56,875 nucleotides of DNA. Origin: S141-55 sp964422065. Lineage in GTDB: Bacteria > Hydrothermota > Hydrothermia > WGAB01. Below, piece after piece: positions 41,381 through 48,902 of this stretch. Position 1 is the stretch's first letter. Every line of letters starts with the position of its first letter. The position numbers and the translations under genes were made by a program. The notes under the pieces are model-generated. The model did not search any database, was not told the origin of the DNA, and saw only the letters and a program-made list of their open reading frames with translations. The stretch covers positions 1 through 56,875 of the forward strand of contig CAYQZW010000002.1 in NCBI GenBank assembly GCA_964422065.1. Direction: 5' to 3'.

Positions 41381-41386
41381 ACCCTA

Positions 41387-41392
41387 ATTGTA
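41387..41392 (-). promoter_or_regulatory. -10 box of the GH57 gene, leaderless geometry
   Basis: On the minus strand, TACAAT (41387-41392) is followed by 6 nt (TAGGGT) and the ATG. No convincing -35 was found at 16-18 bp. Confidence 0.4.
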
Positions 41393-41432
41393 GGGCATAT
41401 CGCCCTGTGGAAGGGATCAGAAGAGGCTCTGC

Positions 41433-42737
41433 CTATTGGCGCTTCATCGAACTCGCAGAAGGAGGGCGGGCCTCCACTACCACCTCCTCCTCACTCTCCT
41501 GCCAACGCTGAATCAGGTAGTCTTTCATCTCTTCAAAAACCAAGGCTTGTCCCTCGTAATACTGCTCGACGTCTGGGTCTCCAACATGCCGAAGCTCGTT
41601 CACAATGGAGGCGACTCGTGCATTATAGAGGGGGATCATCAATTCCACGAGTTTCCCCTTATGCCGGGGGGTTCGGTGATAGGCCACTGCGAAGTCATAG
41701 ACGATCTTGACCCAATTCTCCACGGATAAGTAGAAGTTTTCTGGGGGTAGCTGGGACGTTTTCTCCAAATCACGATAGGTTTGACCGCCTACAATCTGAT
41801 GCCAGACCGGCCCAAAGTTCTTCAGCCCGACCACAAAAGATTCGACCAAGGCATGGATGTCGATCTCAAAGGGTCGAATCTCACCGGGGATCTCTTTCCC
41901 CAGGATCGGGACCTCCTCACTCCCTCGGATCTTTTGCCAGAAAGAGGCATACTGTTCCATCAGGGAGTATAGGGTCCCGACCACCTGTCGGAACATGGGG
42001 CCCAAATGCTCGGCAGGGTCTTTGGCGGCATGGATTTTGACCCCCAGCCGGGATTGAGCGATCCGGAAGCCCCGGACGATTGCCAGGGTCGTCAACCAGA
42101 TATCAATGCCAAACTTCGCCACATCGGTCTCCCACACATCTTCTTCTAAGGCTGCACGAATCATGGGCCGGGAGAGAGCAAAGTCCCCGCCGATGGGCTG
42201 TCGGATCCGCTTCCCATACAGGGCTCGGTTGAGGTTGTAAGCGATGGTATTCGTGATGGTTCCGTCCAGTTTATATCGTCGGTAATACGGCGCAATAAAG
42301 TCATAGCCCTCATCCAGTATGGGTTCGGCCAAATTGGGAATCCATTCCGGCAAGATGGATTTCAGGTCGGCGTCCAGGAGGATCACGAGTCGAGCCTTGA
42401 GGAACCGTGCCGCTTCAAAGATCCCGCGGACGGCGGACCCCTTCCCCGGCACGCCCCGGTAAATCATCACGATCTTTTCAATGTTGAAGGTCTCAATGTC
42501 CGTATCCCGAGCCACTTCTCGTGTATCGTCTGTTGAGCCGCCATCAGAAACCAAGATCAGGCTTCGAAACCTGGGGTAGTATTGGCTGAGACCGTGGGCA
42601 GCCATCTCGATGACGTGCCGGATGGTGTCCTGAGCGTTGAAGCACGGGATCCCGACGATCAGGTCCGCCTCCCCAAAACGCTCTAATTTTCGACGTGCGT
42701 CCTCACGTAATGCAGTGGAAAACCGACGTCTCTCCAT
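41433..42737 (-). CDS. GT78-like glycosyltransferase of the glycosylglycerate operon
   Basis: A 434-residue GT-A enzyme. FGEADLIVGIPCFNAQDTI starts the nucleotide-binding fold, LLDADLKSILPEWI carries the metal-binding DxD (D122, D124), and IRQPIGGDFALSR lies in the acceptor region. PGKGSA and the DADxxxxxPEWI spacing recall mannosylglycerate synthase (GT78) and single-step glucosylglycerate synthases. It is third in the operon with the GT81 synthase and phosphatase. It may extend glucosylglycerate by another sugar or make the solute in one step. The ATG at 42737 lies 5 nt after AAGGAGG; a GTG at 42752 would overlap the phosphatase stop. Confidence 0.72.
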   Translation of the reverse strand: MERRRFSTALREDARRKLERFGEADLIVGIPCFNAQDTIRHVIEMAAHGLSQYYPRFRSLILVSDGGSTDDTREVARDTDIETFNIEKIVMIYRGVPGKGSAVRGIFEAARFLKARLVILLDADLKSILPEWIPNLAEPILDEGYDFIAPYYRRYKLDGTITNTIAYNLNRALYGKRIRQPIGGDFALSRPMIRAALEEDVWETDVAKFGIDIWLTTLAIVRGFRIAQSRLGVKIHAAKDPAEHLGPMFRQVVGTLYSLMEQYASFWQKIRGSEEVPILGKEIPGEIRPFEIDIHALVESFVVGLKNFGPVWHQIVGGQTYRDLEKTSQLPPENFYLSVENWVKIVYDFAVAYHRTPRHKGKLVELMIPLYNARVASIVNELRHVGDPDVEQYYEGQALVFEEMKDYLIQRWQESEEEVVVEARPPSASSMKRQ

Positions 42738-42748
42738 CATGGCCTCCT

Positions 42749-43591
42749 TCACCCCGAAGGTGTGGATAGTTTGAGGTCAATGAGCACTGTTCTCAAGGCC
42801 TCCGCCCAGCCCTTGGGGCCTGGCGCAGGCGCAACCTGCCACCCCGTCTTCTGAAGTGCAGGATGAGGGCCTTGTGGCCCCGGGATCACGATCGCGATTT
42901 CGACCTGTTCTAACATCTCCCGGTCATTGGGGCTGTTCCCCAGTCCAATGGCCAGAATCTGATCTTTTGGAAAGGTTTTGCGGTACAACCGAAGGACCTC
43001 CTGGACCACGGCCCCTTTGCCCGCACGTAGGCCAATGAGATGGGAAAACCGATCCCCTTGAACTACCCGAAACCCCCGTTGTTTTGCAGCGGAATGAAGC
43101 AAACTATGGAACCGTTCGGGTGGGGTCAGAAATGGCTCGGAGAACTCACGGGCCCTGGCCCGCACCGCTTCGGCATGGGAGAGACCGGTCAGGTCTTGGA
43201 TCTCCGTCAAGTCCATATCTCCAAACCCTCGGAGGGGGTACCCCAGATCCTCAGCGAGCTGCTTCAGTCCTTGCCGTGCAATCTCATAGGTACATCCCAA
43301 CTGGATCATTCGATAGGGCCCAACAATGACCCCTTCGGTCAAGGCAGACAGCGGTTCCTCTTCCAGAGGGAAAAATGCAGCACTTCCGTTCTCAACAATA
43401 AACGGGCCCTTCAAACCGGTCCGCTCCCTGAGCGCTTCCACCTCTGCACGGGTCTTGCTCGTGGTCGGAATCACGGGAATCTGGTGGTCTTGAAGATGGG
43501 ACAGGAGAGGGGCGGCTGGACCCAAATCGTAGGTCTCTGGGTCCAGCAAGGTACCATCCAGATCGGTAAAAATGACGACGCGGAGCCCCAT
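42749..43591 (-). CDS. mannosyl/glucosyl-3-phosphoglycerate phosphatase (HAD-IIB)
   Basis: A 280-residue HAD phosphatase that removes the phosphate from glycosyl-3-phosphoglycerate to give the free solute. HAD motif I is FTDLDGTLLD, motif II is TTSKTRAE and motif IV is GLGNSPNDREML. FIVENGSAAFF and the C2B-type cap are typical of MpgP. The start ATG shares a base with the upstream GT81 stop (TGATG); a GTG one codon earlier is also possible. Its position between two sugar transferases supports the pathway. Sugar specificity follows the upstream synthase and is not readable here. Confidence 0.88.
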   Translation of the reverse strand: MGLRVVIFTDLDGTLLDPETYDLGPAAPLLSHLQDHQIPVIPTTSKTRAEVEALRERTGLKGPFIVENGSAAFFPLEEEPLSALTEGVIVGPYRMIQLGCTYEIARQGLKQLAEDLGYPLRGFGDMDLTEIQDLTGLSHAEAVRARAREFSEPFLTPPERFHSLLHSAAKQRGFRVVQGDRFSHLIGLRAGKGAVVQEVLRLYRKTFPKDQILAIGLGNSPNDREMLEQVEIAIVIPGPQGPHPALQKTGWQVAPAPGPKGWAEALRTVLIDLKLSTPSG

Positions 43592-44793
43592 CACCGATTG
43601 ACCTTCAATGGCTCCTCAAGAACTTCCATCAGGCGGGCCATGACCCCTTCCAGTGCCACCTCCACCCGACGCCAGTTCGGAATGAGGGGTGATCCGAAGG
43701 GGTACTTGTGAAGCTCTTCGAAGGCGTTGTCCAATGCGTTCGCGAAGGTTTCTACGGCGGTCATCTCTTCGTGGAGATCGTACTCTAAGTCGTTCATACG
43801 GGCCATGGCCTCATAGACCCCGACTACTTCACGGGCCTCTGTCAGATAAGTCAACTTCAGGGTATGGAAGAGTTCACGATCGATGACGACCCCCTGAGCG
43901 GCCAGGTTGGCGAAAAAGGTCCGCGCAATGTCCGAAACCATCCGCAATAGGCCCGTACGTGGCGTCTTGCCGACCTTCTGATGCTTGTGGTCATACCGAT
44001 GGGTCAACTCGACCTGGCAAATCCGTGGGATGGTCACGAGGTGGTAGATCTCGGAAAGGATTCCGACCTCGATACCCCAGTCTGAGGGGAACCGGATTTC
44101 GCGTGCGATATCCGCAAACGTGGCGAACTCACCAGATAACGGGTACCGGAAGTCTGCCATGTACTCTAAGAAATCGGTGTGACCAAAAATTTCGCGTAGT
44201 GAGCGTACAAAAGGCCAATAGAAAAGCCGAACGACCCGGCCATAGAGTTTGTTAGAGAATCGTGCATAAAAGCCCTTCGCAAACTGATACCTCAAGGCAA
44301 CAACCGGATATAGAAGCCGGATCAAAAGGTTCTTATCGTAGGTCAGGATATCGGCATCATGAAATGCCAAGACGGAGACCTCTCCTTTTGCCAGGACATA
44401 CCCAAGGGCGGTCCAGACCGCGCGACCCTTGCCCAGCGGACCTAAAGGCAAAAGACTCTCAATAGCAGCAATGACTTCTTGGACCTTGGGATTGTTGTTC
44501 CACAGAAGAACCGCTCGATCCCCGAGGGGCTCAACGATTTTGAGTCCCTGCCGGAATTCTTCTTCGTCCGCCCGGTCTAAACTGATATAAACCCGATAGA
44601 CAAATTCGGCCTTTTTCAATTCCTGAATAATGTTGGCCATGGCCGGGCTCGCGAGGTCGGAATAGAGTGCGGGGATGATGACCCCAATCCGCATTTTCCG
44701 GGAGGCCCTCAGGATGCGGGCCTCCATCTTTTCCAGGGCCTCTTCACGGAGCAGCGTGAAAGTCGGGACCCGGTTGATATAGAAATCGGCCAT
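43591..44793 (-). CDS. gpgS: glucosyl-3-phosphoglycerate synthase-like GT81 enzyme
   Basis: A 400-residue GT-A enzyme. MRIGVIIPALYSDL begins the fold, GKGRAVWTALGYVLA binds the nucleotide sugar, and AFHDADILTYD carries the DxD (D146, D148). YPLSGEFA and DWGIEVGILSEIY are typical of GpgS-type enzymes, which join a sugar nucleotide to 3-phosphoglycerate. First gene of the operon; the phosphatase follows directly. GpgS (glucose) fits better than MpgS (mannose, GT55), but the donor is not proven. The ATG is 8 nt after a TATAAT and has no Shine-Dalgarno. Confidence 0.82.
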   Translation of the reverse strand: MADFYINRVPTFTLLREEALEKMEARILRASRKMRIGVIIPALYSDLASPAMANIIQELKKAEFVYRVYISLDRADEEEFRQGLKIVEPLGDRAVLLWNNNPKVQEVIAAIESLLPLGPLGKGRAVWTALGYVLAKGEVSVLAFHDADILTYDKNLLIRLLYPVVALRYQFAKGFYARFSNKLYGRVVRLFYWPFVRSLREIFGHTDFLEYMADFRYPLSGEFATFADIAREIRFPSDWGIEVGILSEIYHLVTIPRICQVELTHRYDHKHQKVGKTPRTGLLRMVSDIARTFFANLAAQGVVIDRELFHTLKLTYLTEAREVVGVYEAMARMNDLEYDLHEEMTAVETFANALDNAFEELHKYPFGSPLIPNWRRVEVALEGVMARLMEVLEEPLKVNR

Positions 44794-44801
44794 ACACCTT
44801 A

Positions 44802-44829
44802 ATTATAGGTGTGTGTCGAAGAGAGGTCA
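44802..44829 (-). promoter_or_regulatory. promoter of the glycosylglycerate operon, leaderless geometry
   Basis: On the minus strand, TTTGAC (44824-44829), 16 bp and a perfect TATAAT (44802-44807), then 8 nt to the ATG of the GT81 gene. Confidence 0.6.
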
Positions 44830-44910
44830 AACTCGACGATCTTCTCGTTTTCCCAGGTATCCCTATATCGAAAGGCTTCCCCTATCGTAGCCCCAGATCT
44901 CTGGATTTGC

Positions 44911-44939
44911 TTGACAGGTTTTCCCGAAAAGGGTAATAT
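44911..44939 (+). promoter_or_regulatory. promoter of the cbb3 oxidase operon
   Basis: Consensus TTGACA (44911-44916), exactly 17 bp and TAATAT (44934-44939). The leader to ccoN is about 130 nt and contains a short ORF. No FNR-type TTGAT-N4-ATCAA site was seen. Confidence 0.7.
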
Positions 44940-45026
44940 TTGACGCAACTGGTTCCAAAGATGATGAGATTTCAAGATTAGGGTATCACCATGACGCAAC
45001 ACAATGAAACGGAGGAGGTTTTGCAC

Positions 45027-45077
45027 ATGGTGTCATTGAAGAGGCAGGGCATAAGGCAACGGGAGGGGAGCCCATGA
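45027..45077 (+). CDS. possible 16-codon leader peptide coupled to ccoN
   Basis: An ATG 8 nt after a strong GGAGGAGG opens a 16-codon frame (MVSLKRQGIRQREGSP) whose TGA overlaps the ccoN ATG as ATGA, like many real gene pairs in this window. The same frame can start further up at 44991 to give 28 codons with a weak Shine-Dalgarno. The peptide is basic and hydrophilic. It may serve translational coupling or attenuation; chance cannot be excluded. Confidence 0.3.
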   Translation: MVSLKRQGIRQREGSP

Positions 45078-46474
45078 CTTCTAAGCGAGCGGTAATCAAC
45101 GGACGTTTGGTCCGGGCCTACACCTACGTAGCCCTGTTCGGCATCCTGATTCCCCTTTTGATCGCACTTCTTCTGGCGGCGAAATTGGTCTGGCCCCACT
45201 TCCTCGGGGATACGCCTTGGCTCCAGTTCGGTCGCCTTCGGGTCTTCCATACCAATGGCGTCATCTACGGCTGGCTGGGCCTTTCCTTCCTGGCTATCCT
45301 GAACTACATTGTGCCCAAACTTACGAATCGCCCCCTACTTTCTGAGAAACTCGCCTGGTGGACCCTCGGGGTCTGGGTGATCGCCGTGACGGTAGGGCTG
45401 GTGGCCATCCTCATGGGCCACATGCAAGCCATTGAGTACGCTGAGTTTCCGTGGTACGCTGATATCCTCTTTGCGATTGCCTTCCTGATGGCGACCGTGA
45501 ATTATCTCGGCACAATCTTTAAATCCCCAGAAAAACAACTCTATGTCAGTTCCTGGTACTTCATTCTGGGCTTTGCGTTCACTGTTCTGAACTACGTCAT
45601 GGCGAATACCATCCCGGCCTATGCAGCCCCCGGAGCGGCAGGTGCGGCGATCACCGGATTGTGGATTCATAACGCCGTGGGACTCTTCATTACACCTATC
45701 GGGGTCGGGATCGTTTACTTCATGCTCCCCGTTATGCTGAAAAAGCCGGTCTATAGCCATCTGCTCTCTCTGATTGGGTTCTGGACCCTGGCGTTCTTCT
45801 ATCCTCTTGGCGGTGCCCATCACTACTTCTTCAGCCCGATCCCACGGTGGGTTCAGGTCCTCGCTGTGCCGTTGACCGTGGTCCTCTTCGTCGTGGTGGT
45901 GACCGTCGTCTACAACTGGATCAAAACCCTTGAAGGAGATTGGCATCAGGTCCCCAAGAGTGTTGCATTGACCTTCATTGTGACCGGGATTATCGCGTAC
46001 ATGGTCACGTGCACCCAAGGCCCATTCCAGGCTTTCTTATCGATCCAGAAAGTCATCCACTTCACGGATTGGGTCGTTGCACATGCCCACCTCGCTCTCC
46101 TCGGAACCTTCACCTTTTGGAACATCGGGGCCATGTTCTACATCTGGCCCAAAGTAACCGGGAAACGCCTTTATTCCACAAAACTCGCCTGGTGGACCTA
46201 TTGGCTGCTGCTCATCGGGTTTTACGGCCTTTACTTCCTGCCGCTAACGGGGCTCGGCCTCGTGGAAGGCTACCTCTGGCTGAGTGGTGCCCCCTTCTCC
46301 GAGGTGATCCTCTCCGCCAAGCCGATGTGGTTCATGCGGTTCATCGGAGGGCTTCTGATCTACATTGGCCTCCTCCTCTTTGCGTATAACCTGTGGCGGT
46401 CAACAAAGGCCGGAACTCCTGCGACGGATGAAGAAGAGGCACCGGAAACCCTCCTCAACCCAATACCGGCCTAA
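45074..46474 (+). CDS. ccoN: cbb3-type cytochrome c oxidase subunit I
   Basis: A 466-residue heme-copper oxidase core with about 12 membrane helices. Heme and copper ligands are visible as H59 in VFHTNGVIYGW, the histidine in GLWIHNAVG, the pair in GGAHHYFF, and the two in VVAHAHLALLG. The pattern and length fit CcoN, the high-affinity C-family oxidase that reduces oxygen. GGGAGGGG lies before the ATG. It is followed by the CcoO fusion 12 bp downstream. CcoI, CcoG and CcoH assembly genes are not in the window. Confidence 0.93.
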   Translation: MTSKRAVINGRLVRAYTYVALFGILIPLLIALLLAAKLVWPHFLGDTPWLQFGRLRVFHTNGVIYGWLGLSFLAILNYIVPKLTNRPLLSEKLAWWTLGVWVIAVTVGLVAILMGHMQAIEYAEFPWYADILFAIAFLMATVNYLGTIFKSPEKQLYVSSWYFILGFAFTVLNYVMANTIPAYAAPGAAGAAITGLWIHNAVGLFITPIGVGIVYFMLPVMLKKPVYSHLLSLIGFWTLAFFYPLGGAHHYFFSPIPRWVQVLAVPLTVVLFVVVVTVVYNWIKTLEGDWHQVPKSVALTFIVTGIIAYMVTCTQGPFQAFLSIQKVIHFTDWVVAHAHLALLGTFTFWNIGAMFYIWPKVTGKRLYSTKLAWWTYWLLLIGFYGLYFLPLTGLGLVEGYLWLSGAPFSEVILSAKPMWFMRFIGGLLIYIGLLLFAYNLWRSTKAGTPATDEEEAPETLLNPIPA

Positions 46475-46486
46475 GGGAGGCAAGCC

Positions 46487-48022
46487 ATGCACCAGAAACT
46501 TGAAAAATTCCAAACGATCTTCCTTATCGCCGGGATCGGCTTCTTCTTGATCTCCTTCATTGGCATGGGGCTGGCCCCCTGGACCACCCTGAAGAGCCTC
46601 AGGCCCCCAGAGGGCGCACAACCCTATACCGACCTGGAAAAGTTGGGACGACAAATCTACATGGAAGAAGGATGCTGGCACTGTCATACCCAGTTCGTCC
46701 GACCTGTCGCCAACGAGCCTTTACGGTACGGCCCTGTCTCGACCGCAAATGAATACATGTACGAGATCCCGCAACTTTTCGGCACACGCCGCGTAGGACC
46801 TGACCTGGCACGTGAAGCCGGTAAACGCTCCGACGATTGGCAATATGCCCATCTCTATAATCCCCAATCCACGGTCCCTTGGTCGGTGATGCCAGGATTC
46901 CCATGGCTCTTTGAAAAGAAAGACGGAAAGATCGTTCCCACCCAGAAAGCCAAGGCTCTGGTGGCCTATCTGCAGTCTCTTGGCCGAGCCCAATTGCCTA
47001 CGATGCGTGCACAGGATTCCGTTTATCAGGCCCGGTTCACTGTGGGCACCCCACCGATGAAAACAGTGGAACTGGTCCAGCGAGGGGCGGAACTGTTCCA
47101 ACGAGAATGCTCGGGTTGTCATGGCCCTACAGGGGATGGCAACGGAACCGCCAAGCCCTTCCTCCTCCCACCAGCCCAGAACCTCAAAACCTCACACCCT
47201 ACGCCCTGGTATGTTTACAAAATCCTCCATCTCGGCCGCCCCGGCTCCTCTATGCCCCACTTCCGGCAATATTCCGAGCAAGATTTGTGGGCGTTGGCCT
47301 TTTACGTCGAGTCTTTGTATGAAGAGCCGCCGATCCCGCAAGACGCTCCCATTGAGACCGCAGAGCTGTTAGAACTCGGCAAACAGAAGTACGCCATGCT
47401 CTGTAGCTCCTGTCATGGACCGAAGGGGCGAGGGGATGGTGTTGTGGCGAGATCGTTAAAGCCTTCCCCGGCTGATTTCATCGGCCTACGGCCGTCCCCT
47501 GTACGCGTTGTGGAGGTGCTCAACAACGGCGTCCCGGGAACTGCGATGGTCGCCTTCCCACAGTTGACACCTCAAGAGAAGTGGGCGTTAGCGTATTACA
47601 TTTGGCAGCTCATTAGGAAGAGCCCCTCCACGCCAACTCCGGGTGTTGCGACAGCCACTGCCCCTGCTCCCACCTCTGCCACTCCTCTGACGAACCTTGA
47701 AGCCTTAACCCCACCTCCACCAACGGAAGACTTGCTTGCCCGTGGCAAAGAACTCTTCAATTCAACCTGCTCTACGTGTCACGGCGCAGAGGGGACCGGA
47801 AAAGGTCCGGCCTCAGCAAGCCTTCAGCCGCCCCCAGCGAACTTCACGGACCAAACCTGGAAGCACGGCGGAACGATTAAAGAGATTTTCAGGACTATCA
47901 CTCAGGGCAGTCCAGGTACAGCCATGGCGCCATACGCCCATCTTCCGGAGAACGACCGTTGGGCGCTGGCTTATTACGTGAAGAGTTTTTCGGACACAAA
48001 ACTGCGGGCTATGGTCAAATGA
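46487..48022 (+). CDS. CcoO fused to three cytochrome c domains (tetraheme subunit)
   Basis: A 511-residue membrane-anchored cytochrome c. One N-terminal helix (about residues 10-30) leads into a CcoO domain with heme motif CWHCH (C63-H67) and its FVRPV and RRVGPDLAREAGKRSDDW blocks. Three class-I cytochrome c domains follow: CSGCH (208-212), CSSCH (306-310) and CSTCH (428-432), with distal methionines in SSMPHF, GTAMVAF and GTAMAPY. A Pro/Thr/Ala linker (about 378-412) precedes the last one. It seems to combine CcoO with a CcoP-like diheme unit plus one extra heme. No separate ccoP is present. Confidence 0.9.
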   Translation: MHQKLEKFQTIFLIAGIGFFLISFIGMGLAPWTTLKSLRPPEGAQPYTDLEKLGRQIYMEEGCWHCHTQFVRPVANEPLRYGPVSTANEYMYEIPQLFGTRRVGPDLAREAGKRSDDWQYAHLYNPQSTVPWSVMPGFPWLFEKKDGKIVPTQKAKALVAYLQSLGRAQLPTMRAQDSVYQARFTVGTPPMKTVELVQRGAELFQRECSGCHGPTGDGNGTAKPFLLPPAQNLKTSHPTPWYVYKILHLGRPGSSMPHFRQYSEQDLWALAFYVESLYEEPPIPQDAPIETAELLELGKQKYAMLCSSCHGPKGRGDGVVARSLKPSPADFIGLRPSPVRVVEVLNNGVPGTAMVAFPQLTPQEKWALAYYIWQLIRKSPSTPTPGVATATAPAPTSATPLTNLEALTPPPPTEDLLARGKELFNSTCSTCHGAEGTGKGPASASLQPPPANFTDQTWKHGGTIKEIFRTITQGSPGTAMAPYAHLPENDRWALAYYVKSFSDTKLRAMVK

Positions 48023-48294
48023 AAACGTGGCTCAGTCGACTTGGCAGCCTCCTCATCCTGGCTCCCGGGGTATGGGCCTGCCCATTCTGCAACATAGATG
48101 GACCGGCAGTGCGAGTCTTCATCGTGACGGTGATGGGCTCCGCCATTCTCGGTGCAGTGTTTGTTTTCGTGTGGGCTTGGGCTTCTGGCCAATACGACAA
48201 TGTCGAAGCCCCAAAATACCGGATCTTGGAGATTGATGAGGAAACCTCCGTCAACTTGGGACCGGACGGAGGACAAAAGGAGCAGATCCCATGA
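48019..48294 (+). CDS. CcoS-like membrane protein with N-terminal CxxC
   Basis: A 91-residue protein. A signal-like helix is followed by ACPFC (C21, C24), then one membrane helix ending WAWASGQYDNVEAPKYRILE. The SGQYD..EAP.YRIL block is the CcoS hallmark; CcoS is needed for cofactor insertion in cbb3 oxidases. The extra CxxC is unusual and could bind copper or do thiol chemistry. ATGA overlap with the CcoO fusion gene. A second CcoS-like gene follows directly. Confidence 0.75.
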   Translation: MKTWLSRLGSLLILAPGVWACPFCNIDGPAVRVFIVTVMGSAILGAVFVFVWAWASGQYDNVEAPKYRILEIDEETSVNLGPDGGQKEQIP

Positions 48295-48473
48295 CAAATT
48301 TTTTAGGGGCTATGGCCCAATACTGGGTGGCCGTTTTCATCGGACTCTTGGCATTGGGTGGGTTTGGTGCCCTCTTCGTTTGGGCCTGGCTGTCTGGCCA
48401 GTTCCGGGACGTGGAAGCTCCGAAACATCGAATGTTAGAACTCGATGAAACCACAGAGGTGAAAGATGAGTGA
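48291..48473 (+). CDS. second CcoS-like membrane protein
   Basis: A 60-residue protein with one membrane helix (about residues 11-33) and the CcoS block WLSGQFRDVEAPKHRMLELD. It lacks the CxxC of its neighbour. ATGA overlap with the previous gene, with an AAGGAG-type site upstream. Two tandem CcoS-like genes suggest duplication with division of labour, or a maturation heterodimer. Confidence 0.78.
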   Translation: MTNFLGAMAQYWVAVFIGLLALGGFGALFVWAWLSGQFRDVEAPKHRMLELDETTEVKDE

Positions 48474-48576
48474 CAAGCAACATCCTCACAGTAAGCAAAA
48501 GATGCCTCTTTGGCTCCTCCTCCTCTGGCTGGCATTCCTCTTGTTCATCGTGACCTACGTCATCATCAGCCTTTAA
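48466..48576 (+). CDS. 36-residue single-helix membrane peptide of the cbb3 operon
   Basis: A very small gene overlapping the second ccoS-like gene by 8 bp. GAGGTGA lies 3 nt before the ATG. A polar start with His and Lys is followed by MPLWLLLLWLAFLLFIVTY, one membrane helix. Position and size recall CcoQ or other small oxidase subunits, but no motif confirms it. It is the last gene of the operon. Confidence 0.55.
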   Translation: MSDKQHPHSKQKMPLWLLLLWLAFLLFIVTYVIISL

Positions 48577-48623
48577 CCCGTTCGGGCCAAAGGAAGTCCA
48601 AAGCGCTGGAATGGCGGGAAAGT

Positions 48624-48902
48624 CTACCCGCGCCTACGCTCGTGCTCGATCAGGTCTTGGATGTAATGGAGCAGTTCTTCAACAGCGGTTTCCTCACTCT
48701 CTCGCTCGATGTCCAGAATTTTGATGCCCCAGAAGGTGCGCTCGGTCTCGGGCCAGGACTCCTCGGTCAGTAAGAACCGATAGCCATGGGATGTCTCGAG
48801 GTCACGGAGACATTTCCCCAGCCAAAACGCAAAAAGGGGGGAGAGCCGTTCGGAGGTAAAAATCCGAACGATATTCTCCTTTTTGGTCAGGGCAATCTTC
48901 AT
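48624..48902 (-). CDS. conserved-looking small protein of unknown function after panB
   Basis: A 92-residue cytoplasmic protein that I do not recognise. It has no cysteine pair motif, signal peptide or membrane helix; the composition is charged, with helices such as EETAVEELLHYIQDLIEHE. The start overlaps the panB stop (ATGA), so it is translated with panB and is the last gene of the gap-pgk-M42-panB group. Confidence 0.6.
   Translation of the reverse strand: MKIALTKKENIVRIFTSERLSPLFAFWLGKCLRDLETSHGYRFLLTEESWPETERTFWGIKILDIERESEETAVEELLHYIQDLIEHERRRG

Noticed and set aside
44794..45073. FNR or other oxygen-responsive site upstream of ccoN
   Set aside because: No TTGAT-N4-ATCAA-type palindrome was found; only a constitutive-looking TTGACA-17-TAATAT promoter is visible.
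48577..48631. Short GC stems between the cbb3 operon and the convergent panB operon
   Set aside because: CCCG-TT-CGGG and GCGGG/CCCGC are short and lack T-tracts, so they are not strong enough to call terminators.
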